From contig NZ_BCNY01000007.1 in assembly GCF_001602375.1 (NCBI RefSeq), forward strand, positions 1 to 64,000: 64,000 bases of DNA, given 5' to 3'. Under the pieces are notes generated by a model. That model saw only the letters and a program-made list of their open reading frames with translations. It ran no database searches and was not told the origin of the DNA. This DNA comes from Methanoculleus horonobensis. GTDB taxonomy: Archaea > Halobacteriota > Methanomicrobia > Methanomicrobiales > Methanoculleaceae. The position numbers and the translations under genes were made by a program. Below are positions 9,833 through 17,987 of this stretch, piece after piece (position 1 is the stretch's first letter; every line of letters starts with the position of its first letter).

Positions 9833-10012
9833 GTGCGACGGGCCATAGGGCCGGAGTTTGAGCACCGAAGGTGCGGAGTGCGACGGGCCATAGGGCCGGA
9901 GTTTGAGCACCGAAGGTGCGGAGTGCGACGGGCCATAGGGCCGGAGTTTGAGCACCGAAGGTGCGGAGTGCGACGGGCCATAGGGCCGGAGTTTGAGCAC
10001 CGAAGGTGCGGA
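9833..10012. repeat. Hairpin-forming 45-bp tandem repeat array B
   Basis: Four identical 45-bp units start at 9833, 9878, 9923 and 9968, with a broken fifth at 10013. On the minus strand each unit contains GCACC-TTC-GGTGC and GGCC-CTAT-GGCC hairpins separated by the same short segments as in array A (1-148). The two families align over their whole length with two single-base gaps, and the second hairpin has changed on both arms while keeping the pairing. Units have no spacers, so this is not a CRISPR array. Confidence 0.9.
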
Positions 10013-10292
10013 GTGCGGCACTCCGCTAGGAGTGGAGTTGAAGCACCGTCAGGTGCGATTGAGGAGCGCGAAGCGCGGGTGGGGTGGGGTTGATGGGATG
10101 TGCGGATTGTAGCGAGGTGGAGACAGGGGAGGGGGAGACCCCCTCCCCGTCAGCCCCACCCCCAGTGGCGATAGCCACCACGGTCCACTGCATGGGAACA
10201 CGCTCGAAGAAAAAACTGATTCCAGGGACAAGCCTATTCTAGTATTAATTTCGCCAAGGTAGGGAGGATGACCCGAAAACGGTTTCAACAAA
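10013..10292. other. Hairpin-rich non-coding tail of array B
   Basis: No gene is supported. Further perfect inverted repeats follow the array: CACTCC-GCTA-GGAGTG (about 10019-10034), GCACC-GTCA-GGTGC (about 10042-10055), GCGC-GAA-GCGC (about 10067-10077), GGAGGGGG with CCCCCTCC (about 10129-10146) and GTGGC-GATA-GCCAC (about 10164-10177). Such density suggests selected secondary structure or decayed repeats. Confidence 0.6.
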
Positions 10293-10327
10293 GGAAGCCA
10301 TTTCCCTCAAGGTACTGTCTTTTATAT
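10293..10327 (+). promoter_or_regulatory. Promoter with inverted repeat before NifD/K-like gene
   Basis: GGAA-N5-TTCC at 10293-10305 lies just upstream of a TATA element (cttttatatc, about 10318-10327). The expected transcript start is near 10350, so the mRNA would be almost leaderless for the gene at 10356. The NrpR nitrogen repressor of methanogens recognises GGAA-N6-TTCC; the spacing here is one base short, so binding is only a possibility. Confidence 0.4.
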
Positions 10328-10355
10328 CCCCGCACCGCCATGATCTTGTAGAACG

Positions 10356-11525
10356 ATGCAGGAAGAGCAGCAGACACCGTGCGAGAACCCCCTCTGGCCG
10401 TGTGCGATGACCGGGGCGGTCGCCTGTCTTGCGGGATTCGAGGATATCGCCGTCATCGTCCACGGTTCGAGCGGGTGCTACTTCTACCCCGCGTCGCTCG
10501 TCGGGGTTCCCATCCACGGGACGTTCCTCGTCGAGAACGAGATCATCTTCGGGACGGAGTCCCGCCTCGCGGAGGTGCTCCGGGAGCTCGCCGGCCGCTA
10601 CGCCCGGATAGCCGTGGTCAACACCTGTGTGCCCGCGATCATGGGGGAGGATATCGGCGACCTTGCCGATGAGGGGCAGATTATCGTCGTCGACAGTCCC
10701 GGGTTCCTCGGCGATCTCGAGGCCGGCTACCGCCGTGCGCTCGACACAATAGCGCCGGTGGTCGACCCCGACGTATTCGGCGTCAACATCGACGGCGTCT
10801 GCCGCACCGACCCCTTCTGCCGGGGGAACGCCCTCGAGGCGCGGCGCCTGCTCAGCCTTGCAGGCGTTCCCATCGCCACCACCTTCTGCCTCGACCGCTA
10901 CGCCGCGACCCGCCGGGCGGCCCCGTTCACCGTCGAGACGAACCCGGATATTGCGAGCGGTGTCGGGACCGCCTGCGGCTCGCTCCTCGGCCTCGATGCG
11001 GTTCGCGAGACCTTCGAGCGGCTTGGCGCGGAGATCGACGGCGCTGATGTCCGTCCGGTCATGGATGAGATCGCGTGGGCCGATGCCCGGATCAGGAAGG
11101 CCTGCGAGAAGTACCTCCGGAGGTTCGACCCTCCCCGCGTGGCGATCGCCGGCGGCGATGCGTATGCCTCGTTTGCCGCCGACCTCCTCGACCGGTATCT
11201 CGGCGCCGAGATCGCCTGCGTCGCCGCCCGGAACGGTTCCGGTTCCTCCGGCGACGGCACCACCCGCACGACCGACTTCTCGGTCATCCGCGGGATGATC
11301 CTTGACGCCGAACCCGACCTGATCCTCGGCTCCTCCTACGAGGCGTCGATCGCTCCCGACGCCGCGTTCGTCGGGCTGACGCTGCCGCTCCGGGACAGGG
11401 TCGCTCTCTCTTCCCACGCGGTCGCCGGGGTGGAAGGGGCGCTCCGGCTGATGGAAGAGGTGCTCAACGCCTGCATCACCCGGAACCGGACAAACCGCGG
11501 CGATCCCTTCGCGCCTTCCCGGTGA
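10356..11525 (+). CDS. Nitrogenase component-1-like protein (NifD/K-type), paralogue 2
   Basis: A 389-residue member of the nitrogenase component-1 superfamily, shorter than true NifD/NifK (about 460-530). Three Cys in the positions that bind the P-cluster or [4Fe-4S] cluster are visible: C16 in WPCAMTGA, C41 in HGSSGC and C91 in NTC. The C16-C41 spacing is identical to that in the NifD-like protein encoded at 13559-14626. It does not have the HPRPSPIAA-type opening I associate with CfbD. It may partner the NifH-like protein and the other D-like protein as a D/K-type heterodimer, or work alone; substrate unknown. Confidence 0.75.
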   Translation: MQEEQQTPCENPLWPCAMTGAVACLAGFEDIAVIVHGSSGCYFYPASLVGVPIHGTFLVENEIIFGTESRLAEVLRELAGRYARIAVVNTCVPAIMGEDIGDLADEGQIIVVDSPGFLGDLEAGYRRALDTIAPVVDPDVFGVNIDGVCRTDPFCRGNALEARRLLSLAGVPIATTFCLDRYAATRRAAPFTVETNPDIASGVGTACGSLLGLDAVRETFERLGAEIDGADVRPVMDEIAWADARIRKACEKYLRRFDPPRVAIAGGDAYASFAADLLDRYLGAEIACVAARNGSGSSGDGTTRTTDFSVIRGMILDAEPDLILGSSYEASIAPDAAFVGLTLPLRDRVALSSHAVAGVEGALRLMEEVLNACITRNRTNRGDPFAPSR

Positions 11526-11619
11526 GCAGCCATACCTGCCATAAGATATTTATCAACCGGCGGATACCGGGGAACCGGTTCGTCCGCAGGGCGGGCCGGT
11601 ACGAGAGGGAGGTTTTGGC

Positions 11620-11829
11620 ATGACACATCACGGCGGATACGGCGCCCACGATATGCTTCTCATAAAGATGTACGATCTCCTCGACGAGGACGAGATGCGG
11701 CAGTTGATGGTGCGGATGATCGACTCCCGCATCAAGATGAAGGAGCAGCACGTCGAACTGATGCAGTACAAGATCGAGACCTACCGGATGGCACGGGAGA
11801 TGCTCGAGAAGGGCATAAAGAAGAAGTGA
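11620..11829 (+). CDS. Small conserved-looking helical protein, unknown function
   Basis: A 69-residue protein with a His/Gly N-terminus (MTHHGGYGAHD) followed by about 55 residues of uninterrupted amphipathic helix rich in Met, Glu, Arg and Lys, likely coiled-coil. A good ribosome site (GGGAGG) lies about 8 bases before the ATG and a TATA-like agatatttat (about 11544-11553) upstream, so it is probably expressed. It follows the NifD/K-like gene by 94 bases. I do not recognise a family. Confidence 0.6.
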   Translation: MTHHGGYGAHDMLLIKMYDLLDEDEMRQLMVRMIDSRIKMKEQHVELMQYKIETYRMAREMLEKGIKKK

Positions 11830-11897
11830 GCGCCGGGGGGGAGTCTTCCCCGCAGGGGATCGTCTCCTCTTTTTTACATCACGACATATATACCGGT

Positions 11898-12377
11898 ATG
11901 GAACCAACGATCAGGGGCTACCTTGATACGGATTTCCCGGCGGTCTGCGGCCTCGAGCGGGAGAACAGCCCGAGAGGATGCAAGCCCGAGGTCTTCATCC
12001 GGCAGGCCGGCGTCCTCTTTGCCGATACCTTTCTCGTTACAGAATGCGGCGGAGAGATCGCCGGCTACACCATCGGGGCATTCGTCCAGCACCGGCAGAC
12101 AACGGGATGGATCGTCCGACTGGTGGTGGCGGAGCGATACCGGCGCAGGGGGCTCGGGGAGAGTCTCGTTGCCGCCGTCATCGCCGGCCTCCGCGAGCGG
12201 GGAGCGTATGAGGTCTACCTCTCGGTCGCGCCGGGGAATCATGCTGCCCGGTCTCTCTACGCGAGGCACGGTTTTCTGGAGATGGATTTCTGCCCGGCCT
12301 ACTTCGGCGAGGGAAGCGATCGCTGTATCCTCCGAAGAGATCTCACCGGCCGGGAAGATTTAATCTGCTCCGATTGA
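11898..12377 (+). CDS. GNAT-family N-acetyltransferase (RimI-like)
   Basis: A 159-residue GNAT domain. The acetyl-CoA site is visible as VVAERYRRRGLGESL, and the C-terminal half has the SVAPGNHAARSLYARHGF pattern typical of RimI and other N-alpha acetyltransferases. The ATG at 11898 begins the domain (MEPTIRGYLDTDF); a longer reading frame from 11826 has no matching sequence and overlaps the preceding gene. Substrate not predictable, though protein N-terminal acetylation is plausible from RimI similarity. Confidence 0.8.
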   Translation: MEPTIRGYLDTDFPAVCGLERENSPRGCKPEVFIRQAGVLFADTFLVTECGGEIAGYTIGAFVQHRQTTGWIVRLVVAERYRRRGLGESLVAAVIAGLRERGAYEVYLSVAPGNHAARSLYARHGFLEMDFCPAYFGEGSDRCILRRDLTGREDLICSD

Positions 12378-12392
12378 GAAGAATACGATAAC

Positions 12393-12980
12393 ATGTCCAT
12401 CATCACTTTCCGCATAGGAGAATCGTTCAAACCGGTGCCGCAGTTCCGGTCTTACCTCTATGCGTCCCTGGTTCTGGCCGTCATCGTCTTCGTTCTGCCC
12501 TGGCTGGTTCCCATCATCATCTTCAGTCCGCTGCCGGTCGCTCTCGCCGTCGGCGTCCCGACGCTCGCCATCATCGTCTTCGTCGCCTACTGGATACCGC
12601 TCTACCACGAGAGCATCGTCTACCGGCTCACCGTCACCGAGGTGACCTGGCAGCGTGGGGTCTGGTTCCGGCAGACGGGGATCGTCCCCTACAACCGGAT
12701 CACGAACGTCGATATCTCCCAGGGACCCCTGATGCGGTTCTTCTCCTTCTCGGCGGTCAGGGTGCAGACCGCGGGCTACTCCGCCCAGGCGCAGGCGGAG
12801 ATCGTCATCAACGGGATAGCGGATCCGAAGGATCTCCAGGAGAAGATCATGAACTTCGTGCGGACGACCGGGCCGGTCGCCGCGACCGGAGGCGAGCCCG
12901 AAGGGGCGCCGGCTGCCGATGCGGTGGTGGAGGAACTCCGGGCGATCCGGCGGCTGCTCGAATCCCGGCAGGAGCGGTAA
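12393..12980 (+). CDS. Membrane protein with bacterial-type PH domain (YdbT/DUF304-like)
   Basis: A 195-residue protein with two transmembrane helices (about residues 24-45 and 50-70) followed by a bPH2-type domain. The diagnostic pattern is present: YRLTVTEVTWQRGVW, then PYNRITNVDISQGPLMRFF, then VRVQTAGYS. Its C-terminus ends in a charged helix. It starts 15 bases after the acetyltransferase, probably in one transcript. Family members are membrane proteins of unknown role. Confidence 0.8.
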   Translation: MSIITFRIGESFKPVPQFRSYLYASLVLAVIVFVLPWLVPIIIFSPLPVALAVGVPTLAIIVFVAYWIPLYHESIVYRLTVTEVTWQRGVWFRQTGIVPYNRITNVDISQGPLMRFFSFSAVRVQTAGYSAQAQAEIVINGIADPKDLQEKIMNFVRTTGPVAATGGEPEGAPAADAVVEELRAIRRLLESRQER

Positions 12981-13007
12981 AACTTTTTTGATACAGGGGG
13001 GTGGGGG

Positions 13008-13481
13008 CTATCTCCCACCGATCGTCTCCCGCTTGATGACCAGGACCGGCTGGCGGGCGTTCTTGATCACGTACTCCGAGACCGTCCCGAGCAGGCGGTC
13101 GCGGATGTTCGACCGGCCGTGGGAACCGATGACGATGAGCGAGGCCCCTTCCGCATCGGCTGCGGCCACGATCGCCTCTCCCGGATTGCCGGCGGGCGTC
13201 CGGACGGTCACCTTCACGCCCTGCCTCTCGAGCGCCCGGCGGGTGTCGATGATCCGGTGCTGGATCTCTTCTCGCAGTTCCTTCTGCGTCTCGGTCTCCC
13301 GATCGGGCACGGTTCCGAGGAACCCCTGTCCGCCCGAAGCGATCAGGGTGATCTCCTTTGAGTCGATGACGTGGACGAGAACCACTTCTCTGGTTCCCGC
13401 CTCGTGCAGCACGGGGATGTAGTCCAGCACCTTCATGGAAGGCGCTGAAAAGTCCGTTGGAAACAGGATGCGTTCGAACAT
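13008..13481 (-). CDS. Universal stress protein (UspA family)
   Basis: A 157-residue single Usp domain. The start MFERILFPTDFS and the ATP-binding signature GSHGR followed by a run ending GTVSEYVI are both present, so it is probably a nucleotide-binding Usp. It is convergent with the PH-domain gene and separated by only 27 bases. The role in stress response is inferred from the family. Confidence 0.92.
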   Translation of the reverse strand: MFERILFPTDFSAPSMKVLDYIPVLHEAGTREVVLVHVIDSKEITLIASGGQGFLGTVPDRETETQKELREEIQHRIIDTRRALERQGVKVTVRTPAGNPGEAIVAAADAEGASLIVIGSHGRSNIRDRLLGTVSEYVIKNARQPVLVIKRETIGGR

Positions 13482-13558
13482 ACTCTGGCACTCTCTCCGG
13501 TGAGACCATATCTATGGAGGAGGTATAAAAGAGATCGTGCGTGGGCGGGCTCCGCCCC

Positions 13559-14626
13559 TCACCGCCGCTGCTTCTCCCGGATCAGCACCCGCCACCGGTG
13601 CAGCATCCGCCGGAGGCCGGCGGTTCCGACGGGTGCCGGGTAGGGGAGCGAAATGGGAACTCCGTCCGGGTCGACGGAGAGATCGAGGGCTTCGGCGCAC
13701 TCGGTGCAGATGGCCTCCGCACCCGGATCGCTCCTGAGCATGGGGTGGGAGGACTGGAAGCATACCCGGCTCCCGGCGATATCGTCGAACCGGGAGAGCA
13801 TCTCTGCCTGGTGGGCCTGTTCCTCCTCGACGGCGGCGGTGGCGTCGACGCCGCAGATCCGGCCGATCTCTTCGAGGAACCGGCACGTCCCGGTAAGGCC
13901 CGCCGGGAACGAGTCCACGTACGGCGTGCCGAGCCTCTGTTCGAGGTCTTCGCCGACCGGCCGGAGCGCCGGTTCCCGGAGGATGTTGACGGCGGCCGAG
14001 CCGAGCCGCCCGACATCCCCTGTCCCGATCCCCCGCACGAACCGGAGGTTGACCGGTATGCCGAGCCGGGAGAGAAGGCGCACGATCTCGGCCGCGTTCT
14101 CCTCGACGCCGTACTCCAGGTTCTTCTCGCCGATCAGGTTTGCCGAGAGGGTTTTTTCGTCCGCAGGACCGGCGAGCGATGCGACGGAGGAGAGGGCGTT
14201 CCTCACCCCCGTCTCGAAGACCCCCCCGAGGAACCCGGCGGTCGGTACGGGGATGACCGGGATGCCCCGGCGTTTTGCGCAGATCGCTGCGACGTCGTCT
14301 CCGATCGTCTCGACGATGCATGTCGAGAGGACGAAGACGGAGGCGGGCGAGAGGGAGAGCGCCTGTGCGATCGTCTCCTCCAGCGCGTCTTCGCCCCCGA
14401 AGATGATGCCGTTCTCCGTTAAGCGGGTCGAGAGCAGGCGGGGGACTTCGAGCCGGTCGTTCGAGAGGTGGGTGGCGTGCAGGAGGGAGAAGTTGTGGTG
14501 GGTGCATCCTGCCGGGCCGTGGATGACAGAGACGGCGTCCCGTACTTCCGTGAGCACCGAGAGCGCCCCGGTCAGGGTACACCCCTCAAACCTGGACGAA
14601 TTCGAGGGCGAAGGATTCGAGTTCAT
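13559..14626 (-). CDS. Nitrogenase component-1-like protein (NifD/K-type), paralogue 1
   Basis: A 355-residue component-1-like protein. Cluster Cys candidates are C16 in FEGCTLTG, C41 in HGPAGC and C103 in LSTC. An internal [19 protein letters not shown] stretch and the NILREPAL region are also characteristic. A C-terminal CTEC motif is an added metal-site candidate. I chose the ATG at 14626, which overlaps the NifH-like gene by 41 bases and gives the same C16/C41 spacing as paralogue 2; upstream in-frame codons lie inside the NifH-like gene. Coupled translation indicates the two form one reductase. It does not look like CfbD or like FeMo-cofactor NifD. Confidence 0.8.
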   Translation of the reverse strand: MNSNPSPSNSSRFEGCTLTGALSVLTEVRDAVSVIHGPAGCTHHNFSLLHATHLSNDRLEVPRLLSTRLTENGIIFGGEDALEETIAQALSLSPASVFVLSTCIVETIGDDVAAICAKRRGIPVIPVPTAGFLGGVFETGVRNALSSVASLAGPADEKTLSANLIGEKNLEYGVEENAAEIVRLLSRLGIPVNLRFVRGIGTGDVGRLGSAAVNILREPALRPVGEDLEQRLGTPYVDSFPAGLTGTCRFLEEIGRICGVDATAAVEEEQAHQAEMLSRFDDIAGSRVCFQSSHPMLRSDPGAEAICTECAEALDLSVDPDGVPISLPYPAPVGTAGLRRMLHRWRVLIREKQRR

Positions 14627-15404
14627 CCATCTCGAGGGGTGTGGGGATGCTCGTCGTCTCGTTTCCGTAGACCGTGCGTGCGAGTTCCTGGTAGACCGCC
14701 GCCTGGTCGGACTCGGGGGCATACTCAACGACCGTCTGCTTCTGCAGTTCCGCGACCTGGACGATCCTCGAGCGGGGGATGTAGGCGATGAGCCGGGAGT
14801 TGATCCGGCGGGCGAACTCCTCCACGAGTTCCCGCTCGCCCTCGATGTTCTTTGCGTTGCAGATGACGCCCCCGAGCGTGCACCTGCTCCGCACCCGGCG
14901 CGAGAGGCGTGCTATGGCTTTTGCGATGTTGTTTGCCGCGTAAATGGACATCAACTCGCCGGAGGTGACCAGGTAGACCTCCTGGGCGTACCCCTCGCGC
15001 ATCGGCATCGCGAACCCGCCGCAGACGACGTCGCCGAGGACGTCGTAGACGATCACGTCGCCCTTGAGGGCTTCAAGGCGTTCGAGGAGCTGGAACGTCG
15101 CGATGATCCCCCGGCCGGCGCACCCGATCCCGGGCTCGGGCCCTCCCGCCTCCACGCAGCGCACCCCGTGAAAGCCCCGGTAGACCACGTCGTCGACGGT
15201 GATCGTCTCGTCTCCGCGCTCCCTGATGAGGTCGAGAACCGTCGGGATCCAGGTTCCGTGCATCAGCATGCGAGTGCTGTCGTGCTTCGGATCGCAGCCG
15301 ATCTGCAGGATATCGAGCCCCTCCCCCGCGAGTGCTGCCGATAGGTTCGCTGCAGTGGTGGATTTGCCGATTCCCCCCTTCCCGTAGAGGGCGATCTGTT
15401 TCAT
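14586..15404 (-). CDS. NifH-like nitrogenase-type reductase (MinD/ParA-fold ATPase)
   Basis: A 272-residue NifH-family protein. It has the P-loop [10 protein letters not shown], switch-region Cys in [12 protein letters not shown] and in [14 protein letters not shown] (the [4Fe-4S] ligands of the homodimer), and the [10 protein letters not shown] motif. It should pass electrons in an ATP-dependent way to the component-1-like partner encoded directly downstream. No nifE, nifN, nifB or second NifH is in the window, so it is not a standard nitrogenase operon. The ATG at 15404 begins the family N-terminus; longer readings run into the promoter. Confidence 0.88.
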   Translation of the reverse strand: MKQIALYGKGGIGKSTTAANLSAALAGEGLDILQIGCDPKHDSTRMLMHGTWIPTVLDLIRERGDETITVDDVVYRGFHGVRCVEAGGPEPGIGCAGRGIIATFQLLERLEALKGDVIVYDVLGDVVCGGFAMPMREGYAQEVYLVTSGELMSIYAANNIAKAIARLSRRVRSRCTLGGVICNAKNIEGERELVEEFARRINSRLIAYIPRSRIVQVAELQKQTVVEYAPESDQAAVYQELARTVYGNETTSIPTPLEMDELESFALEFVQV

Positions 15405-15444
15405 TGGATCTACTATGCGCTTGCATGGGTAATTAGGTGTCGGA

Positions 15445-15473
15445 TGCAGTTCCTGCAATGGAAGTATATATCC
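15445..15473 (-). promoter_or_regulatory. Promoter and candidate operator of the NifH-like operon
   Basis: A TATA element (ggatatatac on the minus strand, 15464-15473) lies about 60 bases before the ATG. Just downstream of it are TTCC-N6-GGAA (15450-15463) and an overlapping TGCAG-N3-CTGCA (15445-15457), placed where a repressor would block transcription start. The half-sites are those of NrpR operators but in the opposite order, so the regulator is uncertain. Confidence 0.45.
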
Positions 15474-15582
15474 TTTGCTGCATTCCGGGCGCCGTCTCCT
15501 GGAGACTCTTCTCCCGAACAATTCGTTCTCAAGAATCTTTTTAATATTCCAACATTTATAATTCGTTTTTTAAAATCAGAAA

Positions 15583-15592
15583 AGTATATAAT
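15583..15592 (+). promoter_or_regulatory. TATA box for the lethal-factor-like gene
   Basis: agtatataat in an A/T-rich stretch, about 50 bases before the ATG at 15632; a second TATA-like sequence lies near 15554-15563. Confidence 0.55.
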
Positions 15593-15631
15593 GAGCAGTT
15601 TGAAACTCTTTGTTACGCAGAGGGAAAAAGC

Positions 15632-16252
15632 ATGGACTCAAGATTCCGATCAAGGTTGGTTGCGGCGACAATCCTCATTGCCGTTGTCTGTTCGGTCTTC
15701 TCGGTGAGCCCGGTTGCTGGTTTCCGTCTGGAGAACAGGGATGGGAGCGGCACCGAAGCGGCGTTAGCGGAGGCCCTGGTGCTGCAGCAGAGCACCAAAA
15801 TACGAGAAGAGTTTATGGAGAACCTCACCGTCTACATCGACAGCAGGAGCGAAGTCTTCAGGCGGGGAGGGGTATCCGGGGATGTGAGCGGGGTCTACGT
15901 CCCCGGGGAGAACGCTGTCTACATCCGGTCGGACAGGGATCCGGCGCGAGCCGATGAGGTCTTTGTCCAGCAGGTGGGCTACCGCGTCTACCACACGATG
16001 GGGTTTGGCGAGAGCAAGGCGTTTGCGGCGCTTGCCGAAAACCCGGGCACCTACCTGGCCCGGATCACCGCACCCGCCGGTGAGGAGAGGGAGGCGGCGA
16101 TCTTCGCTGAGGCCTTCATGCTCTACCACACCTCCCCGGGGGTTCTGAAGAAGTACGCCCCTGAGGTTCACACCTACATGGACCTGCTCGTCAAGAACGG
16201 CGGGGACCGGGCCGCGGTGGACGACCTGTTCCTTCATTACCAGCCGGAGTAA
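15632..16252 (+). CDS. Exported protein resembling an anthrax lethal factor-like zincin, degenerate
   Basis: A 206-residue protein with a signal peptide (cleavage near residue 30). The C-terminal half matches the pattern of the ATLF/gluzincin fold: GVYVPGENAVYI, then the position of HExxH, then IFAEAFMLYHTSPGVLKKYAP with the Glu that is normally the third zinc ligand. At the HExxH position the sequence is Q113-Q-V-G-Y117, so both His and the catalytic Glu are lost. It is probably not a protease; a binding or inhibitor role is possible. The fold assignment rests on motif order only. Confidence 0.5.
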   Translation: MDSRFRSRLVAATILIAVVCSVFSVSPVAGFRLENRDGSGTEAALAEALVLQQSTKIREEFMENLTVYIDSRSEVFRRGGVSGDVSGVYVPGENAVYIRSDRDPARADEVFVQQVGYRVYHTMGFGESKAFAALAENPGTYLARITAPAGEEREAAIFAEAFMLYHTSPGVLKKYAPEVHTYMDLLVKNGGDRAAVDDLFLHYQPE

Positions 16253-16263
16253 CCGGCCGGTTC

Positions 16264-16271
16264 TTTTTTTT
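16264..16271 (+). terminator. Oligo-T terminator
   Basis: T8 about 12 bases after the preceding stop codon, following a short GC-rich stretch. Confidence 0.65.
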
Positions 16272-16446
16272 ACGATCCGGGAGAGCCGGGCCGGTTGACC
16301 TGGCGGCAAGGTCCATGTCTGCAGGTCTTGTGTCGGGTGCCGAAATCAGTGAAGTACTGATCGCACAGGCGTTTCACACCATTTTAGAACCAACAAAAAC
16401 AGGGCCACCCCGGGCTCCGGTTGCCTCCCTCCCGGCAGCGACCCCC

Positions 16447-17904
16447 TCAATCGGCTCTCTTGAAGAGGCCCATGACGAGCATGATCACCGGAATGATCTC
16501 GAGACGCCCGATCCACATGATCAGGATGAAGAGGAGTTTTGCCGGATCGGCCATATCGGGCGAGACGAACCCCGTGGAGATGCCGTTGTTGCACATCGCG
16601 GTGGCGACCTCGAAGATCACGTTGCTCGAATCGAACGACGTCGGCTGCAGGTGCATCACCAGTATCGTGGCGACGAAGATGATCAGGAAGTAGAGCATGA
16701 TCGTCAGCATGTTTCGCGAGACCTCGAGGTCGGCGATGTTCTTCGGGATCACCCTGCCGTCGTACTTGAACGGCACGAGCACCTTTCCGGAGACGAACAT
16801 CCGCCGGAACCACCAGACCAGGCTCTGGAACCCGAGGACTACCCGGGAGAGTTTGATACCGCCGGCGGTGCTCCCCGACGACCCGCCGATCACGATCAGC
16901 ATCGCGAGGAAGAGGACGGTCACGCTTGCCCACTCGTTCGGGGAGGCAACCTGGAACCCGGTACTGGTGACCGCCGCGGTGGCCATGAAGAGTGCCTGAC
17001 GGACGGCCGTCGGGAGGTCGGTCGTGCTGAGCGTGACGAGATCCCAGGCGATCACGACGATCCCGAGCGCGATGAGCATGAAGAGGAGACGTGCCTGCTG
17101 GTCGCCGAAGAACCGCATGTCTTTCTGGCGGTAGAGGAGGTAGTAGAGTTTGAACGGCAGGGCGCCGGCGATCATGACCGGGACGATGAGGACTTCGAGC
17201 AGCGGATTGTTGTAGAACGGGATCCCTCCCGAGTGGACGGAGAACCCGCCGGTTGCGATGGCGACGAGGGCGATGTTCACCGCGTCCCAGACCGGTATCC
17301 CCGAGAGCAGGATGAGGCCGATCGCACCGGCGGTCAGCGCCAGGTAGATCTTCCACATCTCGAACCCCGTCGCGACGACGCTCGGCATCAGCGCTTCCGA
17401 GCGGCCTTCTGACCGGTAGAGGCGGAACTGGGTCAGCCCGGTTCTCGAGGCCATCGCGACGGTGAAAGCGACGATCCCGATGCCCCCGAGCCATTGCATC
17501 AGCGACCGCCAGAAGAGAAGTGTCCGGGGCATCTCTTCGACCGACCGCATCACCGTCAGGCCGGTGTCCGTCCACCCGGACATCGCCTCGAAGACGGCAT
17601 CGAGGTACGGGACACCGAGTCCGAGGCAGAACGGGAGTGCGCTCACCAGCGCGATGATCAGCCAGATCAGGGCGACCGCCATGAGGGCGGCGGATAGGGG
17701 CGCCTCGCGATCCTCCCGGGGCACCCGGAGAAGAAGCACCCCGAGGATAAAGAGGACGATCGGGACGGAGGCCATGGGCAGGATCATCTCCCACTCGCGG
17801 TAGATCACCGCCACGACAAGAGGCAGCGTCGTGGCGACGCTCATGTACTTGAAGATGCTGCCGATGTCCTGTGCGATGATCGAGAACAGCTCGATCCTAT
17901 CCAT
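16447..17904 (-). CDS. trkH: TrkH-type potassium uptake channel subunit
   Basis: A 485-residue integral membrane protein with the four pore-loop repeats of the SKT family: SGWTDTGLTVM, ATGGFSVHSGG, TSTGFQVA and NNGISTGF, each with a central Gly for the selectivity filter. It imports K+ and normally needs a cytosolic TrkA/RCK regulator, which is not encoded nearby. No partner gene in the vicinity suggests single-gene transcription; the 3' region is convergent with the gene at 15632. Confidence 0.95.
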   Translation of the reverse strand: MDRIELFSIIAQDIGSIFKYMSVATTLPLVVAVIYREWEMILPMASVPIVLFILGVLLLRVPREDREAPLSAALMAVALIWLIIALVSALPFCLGLGVPYLDAVFEAMSGWTDTGLTVMRSVEEMPRTLLFWRSLMQWLGGIGIVAFTVAMASRTGLTQFRLYRSEGRSEALMPSVVATGFEMWKIYLALTAGAIGLILLSGIPVWDAVNIALVAIATGGFSVHSGGIPFYNNPLLEVLIVPVMIAGALPFKLYYLLYRQKDMRFFGDQQARLLFMLIALGIVVIAWDLVTLSTTDLPTAVRQALFMATAAVTSTGFQVASPNEWASVTVLFLAMLIVIGGSSGSTAGGIKLSRVVLGFQSLVWWFRRMFVSGKVLVPFKYDGRVIPKNIADLEVSRNMLTIMLYFLIIFVATILVMHLQPTSFDSSNVIFEVATAMCNNGISTGFVSPDMADPAKLLFILIMWIGRLEIIPVIMLVMGLFKRAD

Positions 17905-17987
17905 CGTTACACGTTCTCCGGGCGCTCTTATCTATTTTCTCCTGTGCGGCCGTTCGACTTATCTGGGTCGCATTGGTTCTAGAATCC

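Noticed and set aside
1-10012. Repeat arrays as CRISPR
   Set aside because: The units abut directly and there are no unique spacers or cas genes.
9563-10093. Two open frames (140 and 152 residues) over array B
   Set aside because: They translate the tandem repeat into a 15-residue repeat with no ribosome site; the repeat length being a multiple of three explains the open frames.
13559-15404. CfbC/CfbD of coenzyme F430 synthesis
   Set aside because: The D-like protein starts FEGCTLTG and is fused by overlap to NifH-like, but lacks the HPRPSPIAA start I know from CfbD; no cfbA/B/E is near. Kept open in the findings.
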